Assembly: GCA_963732595.1 (NCBI GenBank)
Contig: CAVSZZ010000002.1
Span: 2,356,001 to 2,420,000, forward strand
Direction of reading: 5' to 3'
Origin: JAFGXF01 sp963732595
GTDB lineage: Bacteria > Chloroflexota > Anaerolineae > Anaerolineales > Anaerolineaceae
Length of the DNA stretch: 64,000 bases
Position numbers and translations under genes: made by a program. Positions 1 through 11,486 of this stretch are shown here, piece by piece (the stretch's first letter is position 1; every line of letters begins with the position of its first letter). The notes beneath the pieces were generated by a model. It was not told where the DNA came from, did not search any database, and was given only the letters and a program-made list of their open reading frames with translations.

Positions 1-1261
1 GCGATCATGAGGGGACCAATGAAATCCACACCCTCATCGTATTGGGCACTGGTATTTTCAATAGCATCCAGGCTGACCTCGCCCCAGGATTGGGTGGAGG
101 TGCGCACAAGCTGGATCTGGGTGATCCCATCCACTGGCGTTGCACTGATGCTCCGAGCGATCGGGAATACCGTGACCAGGCTGCCCATGTTGGCGGTGAT
201 CGGGCTGGCGCCGTAGGTCGATGGATTGCCAATGGCTACAGTGGCCGTGTTGGATGACAGGTCAACGACCAGGTCATTATTAAACACCAGTCCCCAGTCG
301 CTGGCGATATAGTCTGCCAGTGGGTCGACTGTGTCCACCGGTTTTATATTGTGCAATGGAATCCTGCAGCAGGATGAGTGCTTTGCCTTTTGCCAGGTAA
401 TTCTTGAGGAGATTCACCTCAGTCTGGGATAGCGCTTTCTGGGGTCCGTCAATGACTATCACGGATGCGTCTTCAGGGATCTGATTCTCGAGCAGCAGGT
501 TGAGCTGAGCCACGGAGTAATTCTTCGATTCAAGCATGGTTTTCAATGCGGATAATCCATTTTCCTGATCAGACGCAGTGATATCGTGTTCGCCGTGGCC
601 TGTCAGGAAATAGACAGACCTGGATTGCGGATTGATCAGTTTGACCAGCGCGATATCGATCTGCTCTTCACTCAGATAAGAGACCGGTTCCATCTGGTCA
701 CCCATGCGCAGGACGACCGTTCCATCCGTCGTGATGTTGGCATTTTGGGCTGCAACCGGGTTCTTGACCGGGTCAATGAATTCGAAATCGAATTTGCCGT
801 CAGACTCATTTTTATATTGATTCAAGATGGCTCGGGCTGAATCCGGGTTGGCTGAGCTCGTAAAATAAGCTTCAGCTGTTACATCCTCAGGTAGGGCAGC
901 CAGCATGTCGATCGTTTCCTGGGTCAGGGTGTTGGTTTTGTCCTTGGTCATATCCCAGGATTGATTGTATTTGAAGACCAGATAATTGACGAAGATCAGG
1001 ATTCCAAGGACGGTCAGAAACAGGACCAGGGCATTGGAACCATACTTTGCCTGGCGCCCGGTGAAAGAACTCACGCACGCGTTGAGGATTGATGATGGAA
1101 AAGAATGCCAGGCCAATGACAACGAAACCCAGAGCGACCTGGACACCGAGATTGAATTGCTTGAAAACGATATATAAACCCAGCGCAGTCAGAGCGGCTG
1201 CCAGGGCCACATATAAACCGATTACCGCATATTTACGTAATTTCGGATCCATTAGCTCCAT
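1..1261 (-). CDS. GldG-like ABC transporter auxiliary protein, partial, two frameshifts
   Basis: Membrane-anchored auxiliary subunit of an ABC-2 exporter, running off the left edge. The protein starts at the ATG at 1261, whose start overlaps the permease stop. Two hydrophobic segments lie in the first 110 residues (VIGLYVALAAAL and VLFLTVLGILIFVNYLVF), followed by an extracytoplasmic region with the family phrases FLTGHGEHD and LAKGKALILLQD, as in GldG/DUF4350-type proteins. The reading frame breaks near 1070 and near 345. After the second break the frame continues with PLADYIASDWG and NNDLVVDL to the edge. The family partners the ATPase and permease encoded just upstream (2968 to 1252). Substrate unknown. 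Confidence 0.8.
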
Positions 1262-1987
1262 CTCCTGATTTCAACTGCGGTTTTACCGATTAAAAGTGCA
1301 AAAACCGTGAAGCTGATGTAATAAAAGATGTCTTTTAGATCGAGAACTCCGGATAAGAAGGTATCCAAAGTGGGTGATCAGGCTCATGTTCCGAAGGATT
1401 TCGGCACCCAGACCATCCATGGATTGTGCCAGGCTGCTGATGATCCAGAAAAGGATGATGACACCCAGGGAGGCAAACAACGCTGCGATCTGATTGCTGA
1501 ATAATGAGGACATTGCAATGCCGATCGCGGTCATGGCCGACGCCAGCAGGAGTAAACCAACGTAAATCGAAAAGATGGCAGCCAGGTCAATCCCCGGTTT
1601 AACCAGGAAATTGAGGATCAAGGGATACACCAGGGTGACTGCCAGGGCGATCATGAAGAAAAAGTAGCTTCCCAGCCACTTGCCGATGATCAGCTCCCAA
1701 TCGCGGACCGGTGCCGTCAGGAGAAATTCGATGGTGCCGGAGCGTTTTTCTTCAGCGATCGATCGCATGGTGATGGCGGGAACAGCCAGGAACATCAGCG
1801 GGAATGGGATCAGCTGGAGAATGGGCTGCATGATATCAACGTACTGTTGGTTTTGAATGGCATAACTGAGATAAATGTAAAAGAAGATGCTGAGGGTTAG
1901 CAGGAAGACGATCAGCGTGATATAAGCGATCGGACTGATGAATAAGAGATGAAGCTCTCTTTTGGCAATGGTCCAGATGTTTCTCAT
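1252..1987 (-). CDS. ABC-2 type transporter permease, GldF-like, one frameshift
   Basis: Integral membrane permease of about 240 residues with six predicted hydrophobic segments. The stretch IAEEKRSGTIEFLLTAPV is the hallmark of ABC-2 permeases of the GldF/NosY type. A single extra G in the run near 1366 breaks the frame. Removing it gives HFDTFLSGVLDLKD, then a last membrane helix, and a stop at 1252-1254 that overlaps the start of the next gene. It lies between the ATPase gene (stop at 2019) and the auxiliary subunit, so the three form one operon. Inferred to export or extrude an unknown substrate; in Bacteroidetes the homologues support gliding, but no gliding genes are visible here. Confidence 0.82.
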
Positions 1988-2018
1988 ATTGAAAACCTTT
2001 CCTTAAGGATGTCCATTG

Positions 2019-2968
2019 TTATTCGCCTCTGTCTTTCAAGGCCGGTGCAGGGGTTTCATCGCGGGTCAGCTCGAGGAAGATATCCTCGAGGCTGATGGCA
2101 TTTTGCTTCATCTCAAGGAGGTCAAATCCTCCCTGGACGACCGCTTTCGCGACACCGGCACGGGCATCCTGATTGGCGCTCATCTCATATTCGATCAGAT
2201 CATCTTCCTTCAATGTAACACCGGATACACCGCGGACTTTTTTGATCAACGGCAGTGCATCCTCTGCATTTTTGCGGAGCTTCAACTCAACCCTTTGGGC
2301 GCCGGTTAACCGGGATTGCAGCCGTTCAGGCGAATCTTCCGCCACAATGTGACCTTTGTTGATGATCAAAACACGGTCACAAACCTGCTGGGCTTCTGAA
2401 AGGATGTGCGTGGAGAGCAGGATGGTGCGTTCCTTGCCGATGCGTTTGATCAGATTCCTGACCTCAATGATCTGAGCCGGATCAAGACCGATGGTGGGTT
2501 CATCCAGGATCAGGACCTCAGGTTTATGCAGCAGTGCCTGGGCCAGACCCACACGCTGGCGCATACCCTTGGACAAGCGCCGCAATGTACCCCTCTGACC
2601 GGTCGAGCAGGTCAACCATTTCGAGTACTTCATCGACGCGGTCTTCAGCATCAGGAATGTGATGCAGGTCGGCTTTGTATTTTAAGAATTCAAAAACAGT
2701 CATATCCTGATAAAGGGGGACACGTTTCAGGGAGATAACCGACGATCTTTCTTACTTCCAGTGACTGGTCAACGACATCGAAACCGCCGATTTCTGCTTT
2801 CCCGGAGGTGGGTGGCATGTAACCTGACAGGATGCGCATGGTCGTGGTCTTGCCGGCACCGTTGGGACCCAGGAAACCGATGATTTCTCCTCTTTCGGCG
2901 CGAAAAGTCAGATTATCGATGGCTCTGCGCGCACCGTAATCCTTTGTCAGCTTTGTTACCTTGATCAT
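2019..2968 (-). CDS. ABC transporter ATP-binding protein, GldA-like, two frameshifts
   Basis: ATPase subunit of the exporter. Walker A is LGPNGAGKTT near residue 40. The signature is degenerate (RLSKGMRQRVGLAQAL), Walker B is VLILDEPTIGLD, and the switch His is in LLSTHIL. The C-terminal extension is typical of drug or Gld-type ATPases. The frame breaks near 2735 and near 2590; the middle frame reads VPLYQDMTVFEFLKYKADL, so the whole domain is present. The start at 2968 was chosen because AAGGAGAG lies directly before it; the ORF could extend to 3001 but with no ribosome site. First gene of a minus-strand operon with the permease and GldG-like gene. Confidence 0.85.
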
Positions 2969-3074
2969 CTTCTCTCCTTGAAACGGGATGCAAGCATACA
3001 AAAAAGAGGTTTCAATTTCCCTTCATTAATTCAAATGGCTGTCAGGGGATTAAACCTCTAGAATACCGTGTATC

Positions 3075-3104
3075 ACTATACAACATGCGACAGGCAAAAG
3101 TCAA
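3075..3104 (-). promoter_or_regulatory. sigma70-like promoter of the ABC operon
   Basis: On the minus strand TTGACT (3104-3099) and TATAGT (3080-3075) are separated by 18 bases and lie about 105 bases upstream of the ATPase start. It diverges from the pyrophosphatase promoter at 3176-3204. Confidence 0.55.
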
Positions 3105-3175
3105 GTGGTTACTTTGTTTCTAATACAAGACTAATCTATAAAGAAAACCTTCACAAGGAGTGAAAATTCTATTAA

Positions 3176-3204
3176 TTGACAGGATGAAGCAGGCTGGGTA
3201 AAAT
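3176..3204 (+). promoter_or_regulatory. sigma70-like promoter of the pyrophosphatase gene
   Basis: A perfect TTGACA (3176-3181) is followed after 17 bases by TAAAAT (3199-3204). The coding start at 3260 follows with AAGGAG just ahead of it. Confidence 0.65.
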
Positions 3205-3259
3205 ACATTCTTTGCCAAGTCATCTTGTCATAATTACATTCTATCTATAAGGAGTTCGG

Positions 3260-5567
3260 ATGAATATTCTGGGTTTGGCTAGACATGGATTAAATAATTT
3301 CGAACAGATCGCGATCCTGGGGGTCCTGATCACGGCCTTCATCAGCCTGGCATATGCCTGGTTGCTGCGCGGGCAAGTGCTCAAAAAGGATAAAGGCACA
3401 GCCAAGATGCAGGAAGTATGGAATGCGATCCGCATCGGCGCAGACAGCTATCTCGACCGGCAGTTAAAGACCATCCTGCCGGTTATTGGGCTGCTGACAG
3501 TCGCTCTTTTCCTGAGTGTATACGTTGCTCCACCCAGCGCTGAGGCGATGGAAGAATTCAGCAGCCTGTCTGAGTCCTCTGTTACGATGGTGATCGCCAT
3601 CGGGCGAACCGTCGCATTTATTATGGGCGCTTCCTTCTCGCTTTTGGTCGGTCAACTGGGCATGCGCATGGCCATCCAGGCCAATGTGCGGGCCGCTTCT
3701 GCTGCCCGCCGCGGATTTAATGAAGCCCTGTCGATTGCCTATTATGCCGGCACGATCACCGGTATGCTGACCGATGGTCTGGGCCTTTGGGTGGTACTGT
3801 GATCTTCATCATTTTCGGTAAAGCTGCCCCGGATGCCCTGCTGGGATTTGGCTTCGGCGGCACGTTGCTGGCGCTCTTCATGCGCGTCGGTGGTGGTATC
3901 TTTACCAAGGCGGCGGATGTTGGCGCTGACCTGGTTGGCAAGGTCGAAAAGGATATCCCCGAAGACGACCCGCGTAATGCGGCGGTTGTGGCCGACCTGG
4001 TCGGCGATAATGTGGGTGATTGCGCCGGTATGGCGGCCGATATCTTTGAGAGTTATGAAGTCACCATTGTTTCGGCATTGATCCTGGGCCTCGCTTTGAT
4101 GGCTGCTGATCCGACCCACAGCTTAAATGGATCGTTTATCCATTGATCATTCGCGGTATCGGTGTGATCAGCTCGATCCTCGGTACATTCACCGTCCCGA
4201 TCTGGGAAAAATTCCCGCTCAAATTCCTGCGTTCGCATGATGCGGAAGAATCGATGTTCCGATCCTATGAAGTCTCCAGTGTAAACACGGTCATCTGGTC
4301 CTTTGTGGTTGCCATCCTGTATGCGGGTGACTGGCGCCTGGCAATGCTGACCTCCATCGGCGTCGGTCTTGCTGTTGCCTTCAACCCGCTGACCTCGTAT
4401 TTCACCTCCACCCGCAAACCCCCGGTCAAGGAGATCGTCAAATCGACCAATACCGGTCCAGCAACCACGATCCTTTCCGGTCTTTCGGTGGGTATGGAGT
4501 CCAGTGTGTGGGCTTTGCTCGTGATCGCGATCAGCTTCATCTTTGCTTTGATGCTCTACAGTGGCGAGGGTTCGTTATATGTTCTGTATGCGGTGGCCAT
4601 GATCGGCATCGGCATGCTGAGCCATACCGGCAACAATGTCGCGATGGACTCTTACGGACCCATTTCCGATAATGCCAATGGCATCGGAGAGATGGCCTGG
4701 CATGACATGAACGACAAGGAAACTGTGAATGCCCGCCAGATCATGGCTGACCTGGATGCGGTTGGCAATACAACCAAAGCCATCACCAAGGGGGTTGCCA
4801 TTGCTTCGGCGGTTATTGCGGCTGTCAGTTTGTTTGCTTCCTACATTACGGATGTTGGGCGGGTCCAGGCGGCCATGGGTTTGCCGATCATGGATTCGAT
4901 CCGAGTGTCGGATACCAAGGTGTTCATCGGCCTGCTGATCGGCGGCGCTTTGCCCTGGTTATTCAGCTCACTGTCAATTCGAGCCGTCTCCAGAGCTGCC
5001 GGGCAGATTGTTGAAGAAGTCCGCAAACAATTCAAGATCAAGGGCATCATGGAAGGCACGGTTAAACCGGATTATGCCCGCGTGGTGGGTATTTCGACCC
5101 GCTCTGCACAAAAGGAATTGATCCCCCTGGCTGTCATTTCCGTTTTTATGCCATTGCTGGTCGGTCTGGTCCTGCAGGTGGAAGCCCTGGGTGGTTATCT
5201 GGCTGGCGTCATCCTCAGCGGTCAATTGCTGGCAGTGTTCATGTCGAATGCCGGCGGTGCCTGGGATAATGCCAAGAAATCCATCGAGGATGAACCCCGG
5301 GATCTGAAAGCCAATACAGGCAAGGGATCCGAACGCCATAAGGCCGGTGTGGTGGGTGACACCGTTGGTGATCCATTAAAGGATACCGCTGGTCCTGCCT
5401 TGAACCCAATGATCAAAGTTGTCAATATGGTCAGCTTACTGGCAGCCCCTGTCATCGTGCGTTATCAGGAACTGGGTGTCGGTGGCTGGATTGCAGTCGT
5501 CATCCTGTTCGGCGGTATCGTGTGGGGGATCCGCCAGAGCAAGAAACCGGTCGCAGAACTAAAGTAA
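3260..5567 (+). CDS. hppA: Membrane-bound proton-pumping pyrophosphatase, K+-independent type, two frameshifts
   Basis: Hydrolyses pyrophosphate and pumps protons across the cytoplasmic membrane. About 769 residues and roughly 16 membrane helices, the usual family length. The PPi site motif DVGADLVGKVE, the acidic DNVGDCAGMAADIFESYEVT segment and the C-terminal DTVGDPLKDTAGPALN are all present. GNTTKAITKG carries Lys at the position that separates K+-independent from K+-dependent enzymes, so this copy should not need potassium. The frame breaks near 3787 (a T missing before GGG in GLGLLGGTVIF) and near 4120. All three pieces are collinear and complete, which argues for sequence errors. Likely supplied with, or supplying, PPi for the PPi-type phosphofructokinase at 12.6 kb. 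Confidence 0.93.
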
Positions 5568-5582
5568 TCGTGAGATTCGAAG

Positions 5583-5610
5583 AAGCTCCCGCTCAAGCGG
5601 GAGCTTTTTT
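5583..5610 (+). terminator. Rho-independent terminator after hppA
   Basis: A 10-bp stem (AAGCTCCCGC / GCGGGAGCTT) with a TCAA loop is followed by a T run. It also overlaps the last codons of the convergent gene ending at 5593. Confidence 0.85.
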
Positions 5611-6891
5611 ATCAGGCAGAAGAACCTGGCTGATACCCCAGGCGGATATCAGGCAGATAAAGGGCAGGAGGGGTATCACGTACCTTTGAAACGGGAGTGA
5701 TACGGTGGCGGTCATGGCGGCTACGAAAATCCCAAATCCGGTAAGGACAATAAATCGAATCGAACGATAAAAAGGCTTCTGCTTCATGACCCGAATCAGC
5801 ATCAGCAGGCTGCCAAAGAGTGTCAGGAATAGAGTTACGAGACCACCACTGAGGCCTCGCAGGATCCGGGTTCCGAAACTGGCGTTATAGGAATTTATCG
5901 CAACCGATAATTCATCCCGGTAGTTCCCGAGATCCAGTAAAGCCGGGTAACTGAAAAAGGAGTGGGTGATTAGACCTGCGAGACGTTTAAGAGGGGAGTC
6001 CAGCACGAGTTCCGGATCGACCTTACCCAGGCTGGCAAGCTGGCTCTGAATAAGTGCGCTTCTTTCACTGAATGCTCTTTGAATCACCAGCCCGGGATTT
6101 GACCAGGCCACCGGATTGAGAATAAAGGTGCCGGCCAGGATCACTGCAGAGAATATAGCTAGATTCAGGAATCTTTTGGGTGGAACATCTTTCTGGTGAC
6201 GATCAAGAAGAAAAATAGCAGCTACCCCGATGAAGAACAGTGGAAGGGCAGACAATTTGACATTGATTGCCATCAGAACTGCCAATCCGGCTAACCAGGG
6301 ACGCCGGTGAATGGCTGAAAAACTCCAGATGGATAAACAGATCGCAGGCAGCAGTAAGGCTTCTTCCATCGCCCGGCGGGTATGCAGCAGGACCAGGGCA
6401 TTTCCCCCAAGGAAAATGATGGAGAGAATGCCGGTAAGATGATTATGCAGCAGGACACCGGTCCGGTACATGGCGAATAACGCCAGTAAAAAGAGACAGC
6501 TGACGGCAAGTCGGCTCGCCAGCAGCATTCGGCTGTCTGGTAAAGCGCCCTGATCGACATTTTCCTGCCAATTCAGCGACCAGTTCCAATCCTCTTTCAG
6601 GGAGTCGATACCTGCCAACGAGAGGGCCGCTCCGATCCAGTAACGGGTTAATGGTGGATCCACCAGGCGATAATGCTGCAGTGCATCCATTTGAAGATCT
6701 TGATCGTATGTCATGCTCAGCGGTTCGGAGAAAAAACGCTTGAAATCAGCACTCATGTAGATATAGGTGGACTCATCGGGATGAAAAGGGACAGCCATGA
6801 GAGTTCGATAGTAATACAAACCAAAGACGACTAAGAGGAGTATCACCACGACGTTCACCAACCTGTATTTATTGATCCACCTGGTCATCAT
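5593..6891 (-). CDS. GT-C fold membrane glycosyltransferase (PMT/GT39-like)
   Basis: Polytopic membrane protein of about 432 residues with around ten hydrophobic helices. An early extracytoplasmic loop carries FHPDEST, an Asp-Glu motif typical of GT-C enzymes that use polyprenyl-phosphate sugars, and a second loop region holds LVDPPLTRYW. The C-terminal part has FQRYVIPLLPF, like oligosaccharyl and protein mannosyl transferases. The ORF is open to 6993, but the Met pair at 6891/6888 just before the basic WINKYR and the first helix is a better start; this leaves space for a promoter divergent from the gene at 6992. Acceptor and sugar cannot be told. Intact. Confidence 0.7.
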   Translation of the reverse strand: MMTRWINKYRLVNVVVILLLVVFGLYYYRTLMAVPFHPDESTYIYMSADFKRFFSEPLSMTYDQDLQMDALQHYRLVDPPLTRYWIGAALSLAGIDSLKEDWNWSLNWQENVDQGALPDSRMLLASRLAVSCLFLLALFAMYRTGVLLHNHLTGILSIIFLGGNALVLLHTRRAMEEALLLPAICLSIWSFSAIHRRPWLAGLAVLMAINVKLSALPLFFIGVAAIFLLDRHQKDVPPKRFLNLAIFSAVILAGTFILNPVAWSNPGLVIQRAFSERSALIQSQLASLGKVDPELVLDSPLKRLAGLITHSFFSYPALLDLGNYRDELSVAINSYNASFGTRILRGLSGGLVTLFLTLFGSLLMLIRVMKQKPFYRSIRFIVLTGFGIFVAAMTATVSLPFQRYVIPLLPFICLISAWGISQVLLPDKKAPA

Positions 6892-6991
6892 CAAGCTATT
6901 ATAGAGTGCGAAGGGTACGGCGTCAAACAGGAACAAAATATCGTCTTTGATGTAAAATAAAATCCTGCTGACAATTGGCTGAATACAGTTC

Positions 6992-8621
6992 ATGAAAAAC
7001 AGAATACGCGAAAAAAGCTATCTCTTTGATCATCCCTGGATCGTGCTTGCTGTCATCATTTTTGTATCAGCTGTTATCAAACTGATATTGATGCTGACAG
7101 ACAGGCTGCCGTTCAACGCCGATGAGGCGGTGGTTGGTTTGATGGCTGACCATATTCTCAAGGGTGAGATACCCGTATTTTTCTGGGGGCAATCCTACAT
7201 GGGCAGCCTGGATGCCATGCTTGTAGCCGGCGCTTTTCTTCTAATCGGCAGATCCGTGACCGCCATCAGGATCGTGCAGTTATTGCTCTACAGCGGTACG
7301 ATCGCGACCACCTGTATGCTGGCTTATCGGGTTTCGCGCAAGGTCGAAGCTGGTTGGATGGCTGCGCTCTTAATGGCCATCCCCACAGTTAATGTGACAC
7401 TTTACACCACCATATCCCTGGGGGGATACGGAGAGGCGTTATTGTTGGGGAACCTGATCCTGTTAAACGGATTCGCCCTCCTGTCAAAAAATACCCTGCC
7501 GCGGTGGCTCACATTGGGGGTGTTAAGCGGATTCGGTTTATGGGTCAATGGGTTGACGCTTGTATTTTCCGTTCCTGCATTCTTAATAGCATTCTTGAGG
7601 TCCGGCCCAGCGGACGGTCACGGTACTCTTCGAACTGTTTGGCAATCCGCCGCGATATTTATCGCCGGGGGTTTTCTGGGAGCTTTCCCCTGGTTACTCT
7701 ACGGATTCCAACATGGGTACGGGACGTTATTTTCCGAATTAATGGGTAGTGCCATCGCATCTCAGAAGATCGGGTATCTAAGCGGGGTTGGTACCCGGCT
7801 GGTATCATTTCTGTTGTTTGGGATAACCGCGGTCTTCGGCTTCCGCCCACCCTGGGAGATACGCTGGTTGGTATTGCCGATGATCCCACTTATCGCCGGG
7901 ATCTGGGTATTGATCCTCATCGGCTGTCACAAACTTTTAAAAGGTAATGAGCCAGAAAGTCGTCGCATCCTTATGCTTTTTGGGGTGATACTGGTGCTAT
8001 CCGCGGGCTTCATATTTACATCCTTTCGGGAATGATCCTTCCGGTCGCTACTTCATACCACTGGCGATCCCGCTCGCCGTTCTCGCGGGAAATTACCTCT
8101 CGTGGTTATCGGGGAAGGTGGGAAGCTGGCGCTGGGTGATCCTGGGCGTCATTCTCGTTTATCATCTGGCCGGCACGGTGCAATGCTGGCTGGCTTACCC
8201 ACCGGGTTTTACGACTCAGTTTGATGCGAATACCATCCACGATCAGGGCCAGCGTGAAGAACTGATCGATTTCCTGTGGGAAAACTCAGTGGCTCGTGGA
8301 TATTCCACTTATTGGTTGTCTTACCCGCTGGCATTCCTCTCGGAAGAATCCTTGATATTTGTACCCAGGCTTCCATACCACAGTGATTTCACATACACCG
8401 ACCGCGACAGCCGTTACGCAGCTTATGAATCGATGGTCAGGAATGCCAGCAACATTTCCTATATCACCGCCAACCAACCCTGGCTGGATGGGTACCTGAG
8501 AGAGCATTTTTCCGGGTTGAATATCCATTGGAAGGAACAATCCATAGGAGATTTTCACGTATTCTATGGATTTGACGAGGTTGTGGAGCCTGAGGAGATC
8601 GGGCTTGAGGTGACAGAATAA
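6992..8621 (+). CDS. GT-C fold membrane glycosyltransferase-like protein, one frameshift
   Basis: Polytopic protein of about 540 residues. After the first helix it has FNADEAVVGLMA, the acidic GT-C type loop motif, then many hydrophobic segments. The frame breaks near 8030; in the corrected frame GNDPSGRYFIPLAIPLAVLAGNYL continues directly into the second ORF (LSGKVGSWRWVILG), giving a last helix and a periplasmic tail with YSTYWLSYPLAF. Its stop (TAA, 8619-8621) shares a base with the next start, so translation of the two is probably coupled. Divergent to the neighbouring GT-C gene. Role inferred: transfer of lipid-linked sugars to surface glycans or proteins. Confidence 0.68.
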
Positions 8622-10167
8622 TGTCACCCGGGAAATTCTCATCCAAACACCACGAAGATGCTCTTCTTAATAGCGACCTGCAAGTATTCCTGATCGTTTT
8701 GGGTTTTTGCGCAGCATGGCTGATTGTGATCGTCCAGCCCCTGGATGGCGACACCTGGTGGCATCTACGGATGGGCGAGATGACATTTGAACAGAAAAGT
8801 TTACCGACCAGCGATGTTTTATCATATACACGCTTCGGTGAACCGTATCTCTCCCATTCATGGCTGGCGGACTTGTGGTTATTTCTGATATATAAAAGTG
8901 CTGGATTCCTTGGCTTATCAGCCTGGATCGGCATCCTGGCGATTTCGGCATTATTCCTGACCTATAAACAGATGGAGGGTCCACAGGTTTACCGGATGAT
9001 CCTGGTTCTGATCACTGCCTTATTGCTACTGCCATTCCTTAAATCCAGACCACAGATGATTTCGCTTGCCTTTTTATTAGGCGAAGCCTGGATACTCCAT
9101 GCCTTTGGCAGGGGAAAACGGGACGATAGTTTATGGCTTATCCCCTTATTCATATTATGGTCGAACTTGCATGGGGGATTCATTATCGGACTGTTCTATT
9201 ATGGATTATTCATTGCCGGGAACTTTTTGGACAATATATTTGGCAGATCACCATCGGACAAGCTGGGCAGGGGTAAACGGCAACGGTTATTGATTGTTTT
9301 GTTTATTTGCCTGGTGGCCGTCATGATCCATCCCCTGGGATACAACGTCTGGGGAACCCTGGCAGACACAATGAACACCAGTACCGGTAGTAATATGATC
9401 GTGGAATGGTCCTCCCCGGATTTTCATGAACCAGCCCAACAGATCTATCTCTGGTGGTTGATGGCGATTCTGGCTCTGGTGTGCCTGTCAGACCGCAGAC
9501 TGACATTCGTCGACATCCTGAGCCTGGTCAGTTTCACGATCATCGGATTCATCTGGCGACGGAACCTATCCTTCCTGGTCGTCTTTGGCGCCATCATTGC
9601 CTCAAAACTCTTGTGGGGAACCATGACTGCATTCTGGAAGCATTTATCGGGTCAAGTGGTAACCCGCATCAAGGGAATCATTGATTCAATTCGGGAGGTG
9701 ATGGATCTGCCGGCGACCAGGATTACGAAATGGATATTCCTGCCTGTCGTCGCGGTCGTATTTGCGGGTTCATTATTAAACTCTACCTGATCACCATGCC
9801 GGATCAAATCAAGCGCAGTGAAATCCGGTTGTTCCCATATGCTGCCATGACCTGGATCGGTGAAAACCTTCCAGAAGGCCGGATGATGAACTCTTATAAT
9901 TGGGGTGGTTATTTCGAATGGAAACTGCGGGATTATCCGGTATTCCTGGACAGCCGGGCGGATCTGTTCGGCGATGAAATCATAGGTCAGTGGTTGGATG
10001 TAATGAATGCCAGGGAGGATTGGCTGGAGATCCTGGATCACTGGAGGATCAATTTCGTTGTCATTGAGCCTGGATGGCATGTGGTCGATATGTTGCCATA
10101 CCATGGCTGGGAAGAACTCTATCGCGATGAACAATCGGTTATTTTTGGCAGATCTGGAAACAATTAG
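8621..10167 (+). CDS. Conserved polytopic membrane protein with periplasmic C-terminal domain, one frameshift
   Basis: About 515 residues. The N-terminal loop after the first helix holds DGDTWWHLRMGE, followed by around ten hydrophobic segments (LYYGLFIAGNFL, LLIVLFICLVAVM). The frame breaks near 9775. The C-terminal soluble domain then reads MNSYNWGGYFEWKL, PVFLDSRADLFGD and NFVVIEPGWHVVD, a pattern I recognise from uncharacterised membrane proteins found beside glycosyltransferases. No catalytic assignment can be made from the sequence. It overlaps the previous gene by one base and is followed after 14 bases by the DUF2029-like gene, so the three are probably co-transcribed. Confidence 0.65.
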
Positions 10168-10181
10168 AACCTAAACAAAAT

Positions 10182-11381
10182 ATGAGATCAACAACTGTCA
10201 GATCCTCTCATGTCATTCTTTTTTTCATGGGATTCATCCTCTTGCTTTACCTGGGTACGATATCCCTGGAGAATTATGCGTCGAAGACGATCAGGTCGGA
10301 TGAGTTTTCGATCAACTATTCTGCAGCTAAGAATTGGATCACGCAAGCGCGCAGCCCATATGATCCATTAAATAGCGCCTGGATCAGCAGCCAGCTGACG
10401 GATGATACCGAAGCGACGAAGAACGGAGACGAGACTTATTTTCGTTATCCATTACTGACAACCTTGGTGATCATGCCGTTCACGCTTCTTCCTCTGGTAA
10501 GCGCCAAGGCCGCCTGGATGGTATTCAGCGTCCTCTGCCTGGTCACAGGCAGCTCATTAATGATTGCCATCGGGGGTAGAAAAGTTGATATCTATGTATT
10601 GGCAGGTATGGCTCTATTCACCGCTCTGAACTTCTACAGCATCATCGCTCTTTCGGCCGGCAACCTGCTACCGCAGCTATTCCTGATAACCATGTTGATA
10701 CTCACATTACTAAAAGATAAGCATGATGCGATGGCTGGGTTCTTAGGCACCGGTATCCTTCTGTTCCCTCAATTTGGAATTCTGACGGTTATTTTCCTCA
10801 ATATTTGGGCGATCAAGGGTAAACGTAAGCGATTTTTATCGAGCTTTTGGGCTGGGCTGATCTTTATGCTGGGAATTTCAGCGATTATCGAGCCTGCATG
10901 GCTGCGAGGTTGGCTGTCATCCATCATTCAGGATGTCAATACAAATGGCAGCTATACATCTTTGCTCTCGCAAATGCTCAGAACCGATCAGGCAAACGTC
11001 CTTTGGATTAATTTGATCCCTCACTTGAGTCTGCTTTTACTGGTGGTTGCATCTTCCTCTGCATTTAATTATCAAACTGCAGAGGGTTTGGCCTGGATGA
11101 TTTCATTCACAATGGCTGTGAATAGTATGGTCGCATTTCCAGCCCTGCCGGGGATTCAGCTTCTCTGTGTTTCTGCGATCATCATGGTGATTGCCACCTG
11201 GATGGCACGTCAGGGTGCATTCAGTAAGACCTTTTTTTGGGTCATTTTGGCTCTGTTATTTGTGGTCCCATGGATTTCCGGCATTTTAAAAATCCTTTTG
11301 ATTCACAATCTATTCTTCGCCACCTTCGCATTGCTCGGCTTGTATTGGATCCGATGGTGGATGATGCGACCGAAATATTAA
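10182..11381 (+). CDS. DUF2029/GT87-like polytopic membrane protein
   Basis: Intact 399-residue protein with about ten hydrophobic segments. After the first helix it has FSINYSAAKNWITQARSPYDP, which resembles the acidic/aromatic first loop of GT87 (DUF2029) mannosyltransferases, then TYFRYPLLTTLVIMPFTLLP, also typical of that family. No soluble domain. It closes the plus-strand run that began at 6992. A lipid-linked mannosyltransferase role is possible, but only the fold class is supported. Confidence 0.6.
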   Translation: MRSTTVRSSHVILFFMGFILLLYLGTISLENYASKTIRSDEFSINYSAAKNWITQARSPYDPLNSAWISSQLTDDTEATKNGDETYFRYPLLTTLVIMPFTLLPLVSAKAAWMVFSVLCLVTGSSLMIAIGGRKVDIYVLAGMALFTALNFYSIIALSAGNLLPQLFLITMLILTLLKDKHDAMAGFLGTGILLFPQFGILTVIFLNIWAIKGKRKRFLSSFWAGLIFMLGISAIIEPAWLRGWLSSIIQDVNTNGSYTSLLSQMLRTDQANVLWINLIPHLSLLLLVVASSSAFNYQTAEGLAWMISFTMAVNSMVAFPALPGIQLLCVSAIIMVIATWMARQGAFSKTFFWVILALLFVVPWISGILKILLIHNLFFATFALLGLYWIRWWMMRPKY

Positions 11382-11440
11382 AAACGCTCAATTACCATGC
11401 CACCCGGTCTCGCTACCTGGCGAATGCATGCATGGAATTG

Positions 11441-11449
11441 TGCTATACT
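11441..11449 (+). promoter_or_regulatory. Extended -10 promoter element before the histidine kinase gene
   Basis: TGCTATACT (TGn plus TATACT) lies 38 bases before the start at 11487. No good -35 box is seen at the expected distance. Confidence 0.4.
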
Positions 11450-11486
11450 CACGTATTTGAAAAGCATGGCACAGGTGATATGAGAC

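Noticed and set aside
3780..4150. Programmed frameshift in the pyrophosphatase gene
   Set aside because: The first break is explained by one missing T in a short run, no slippery site with structure is seen, and many other genes have similar breaks.
6892..6993. 34-residue N-terminal extension of the GT-C protein ending at 5593
   Set aside because: It would overlap the divergent gene start at 6992 and leave no promoter space; a Met pair at the first basic segment fits better.
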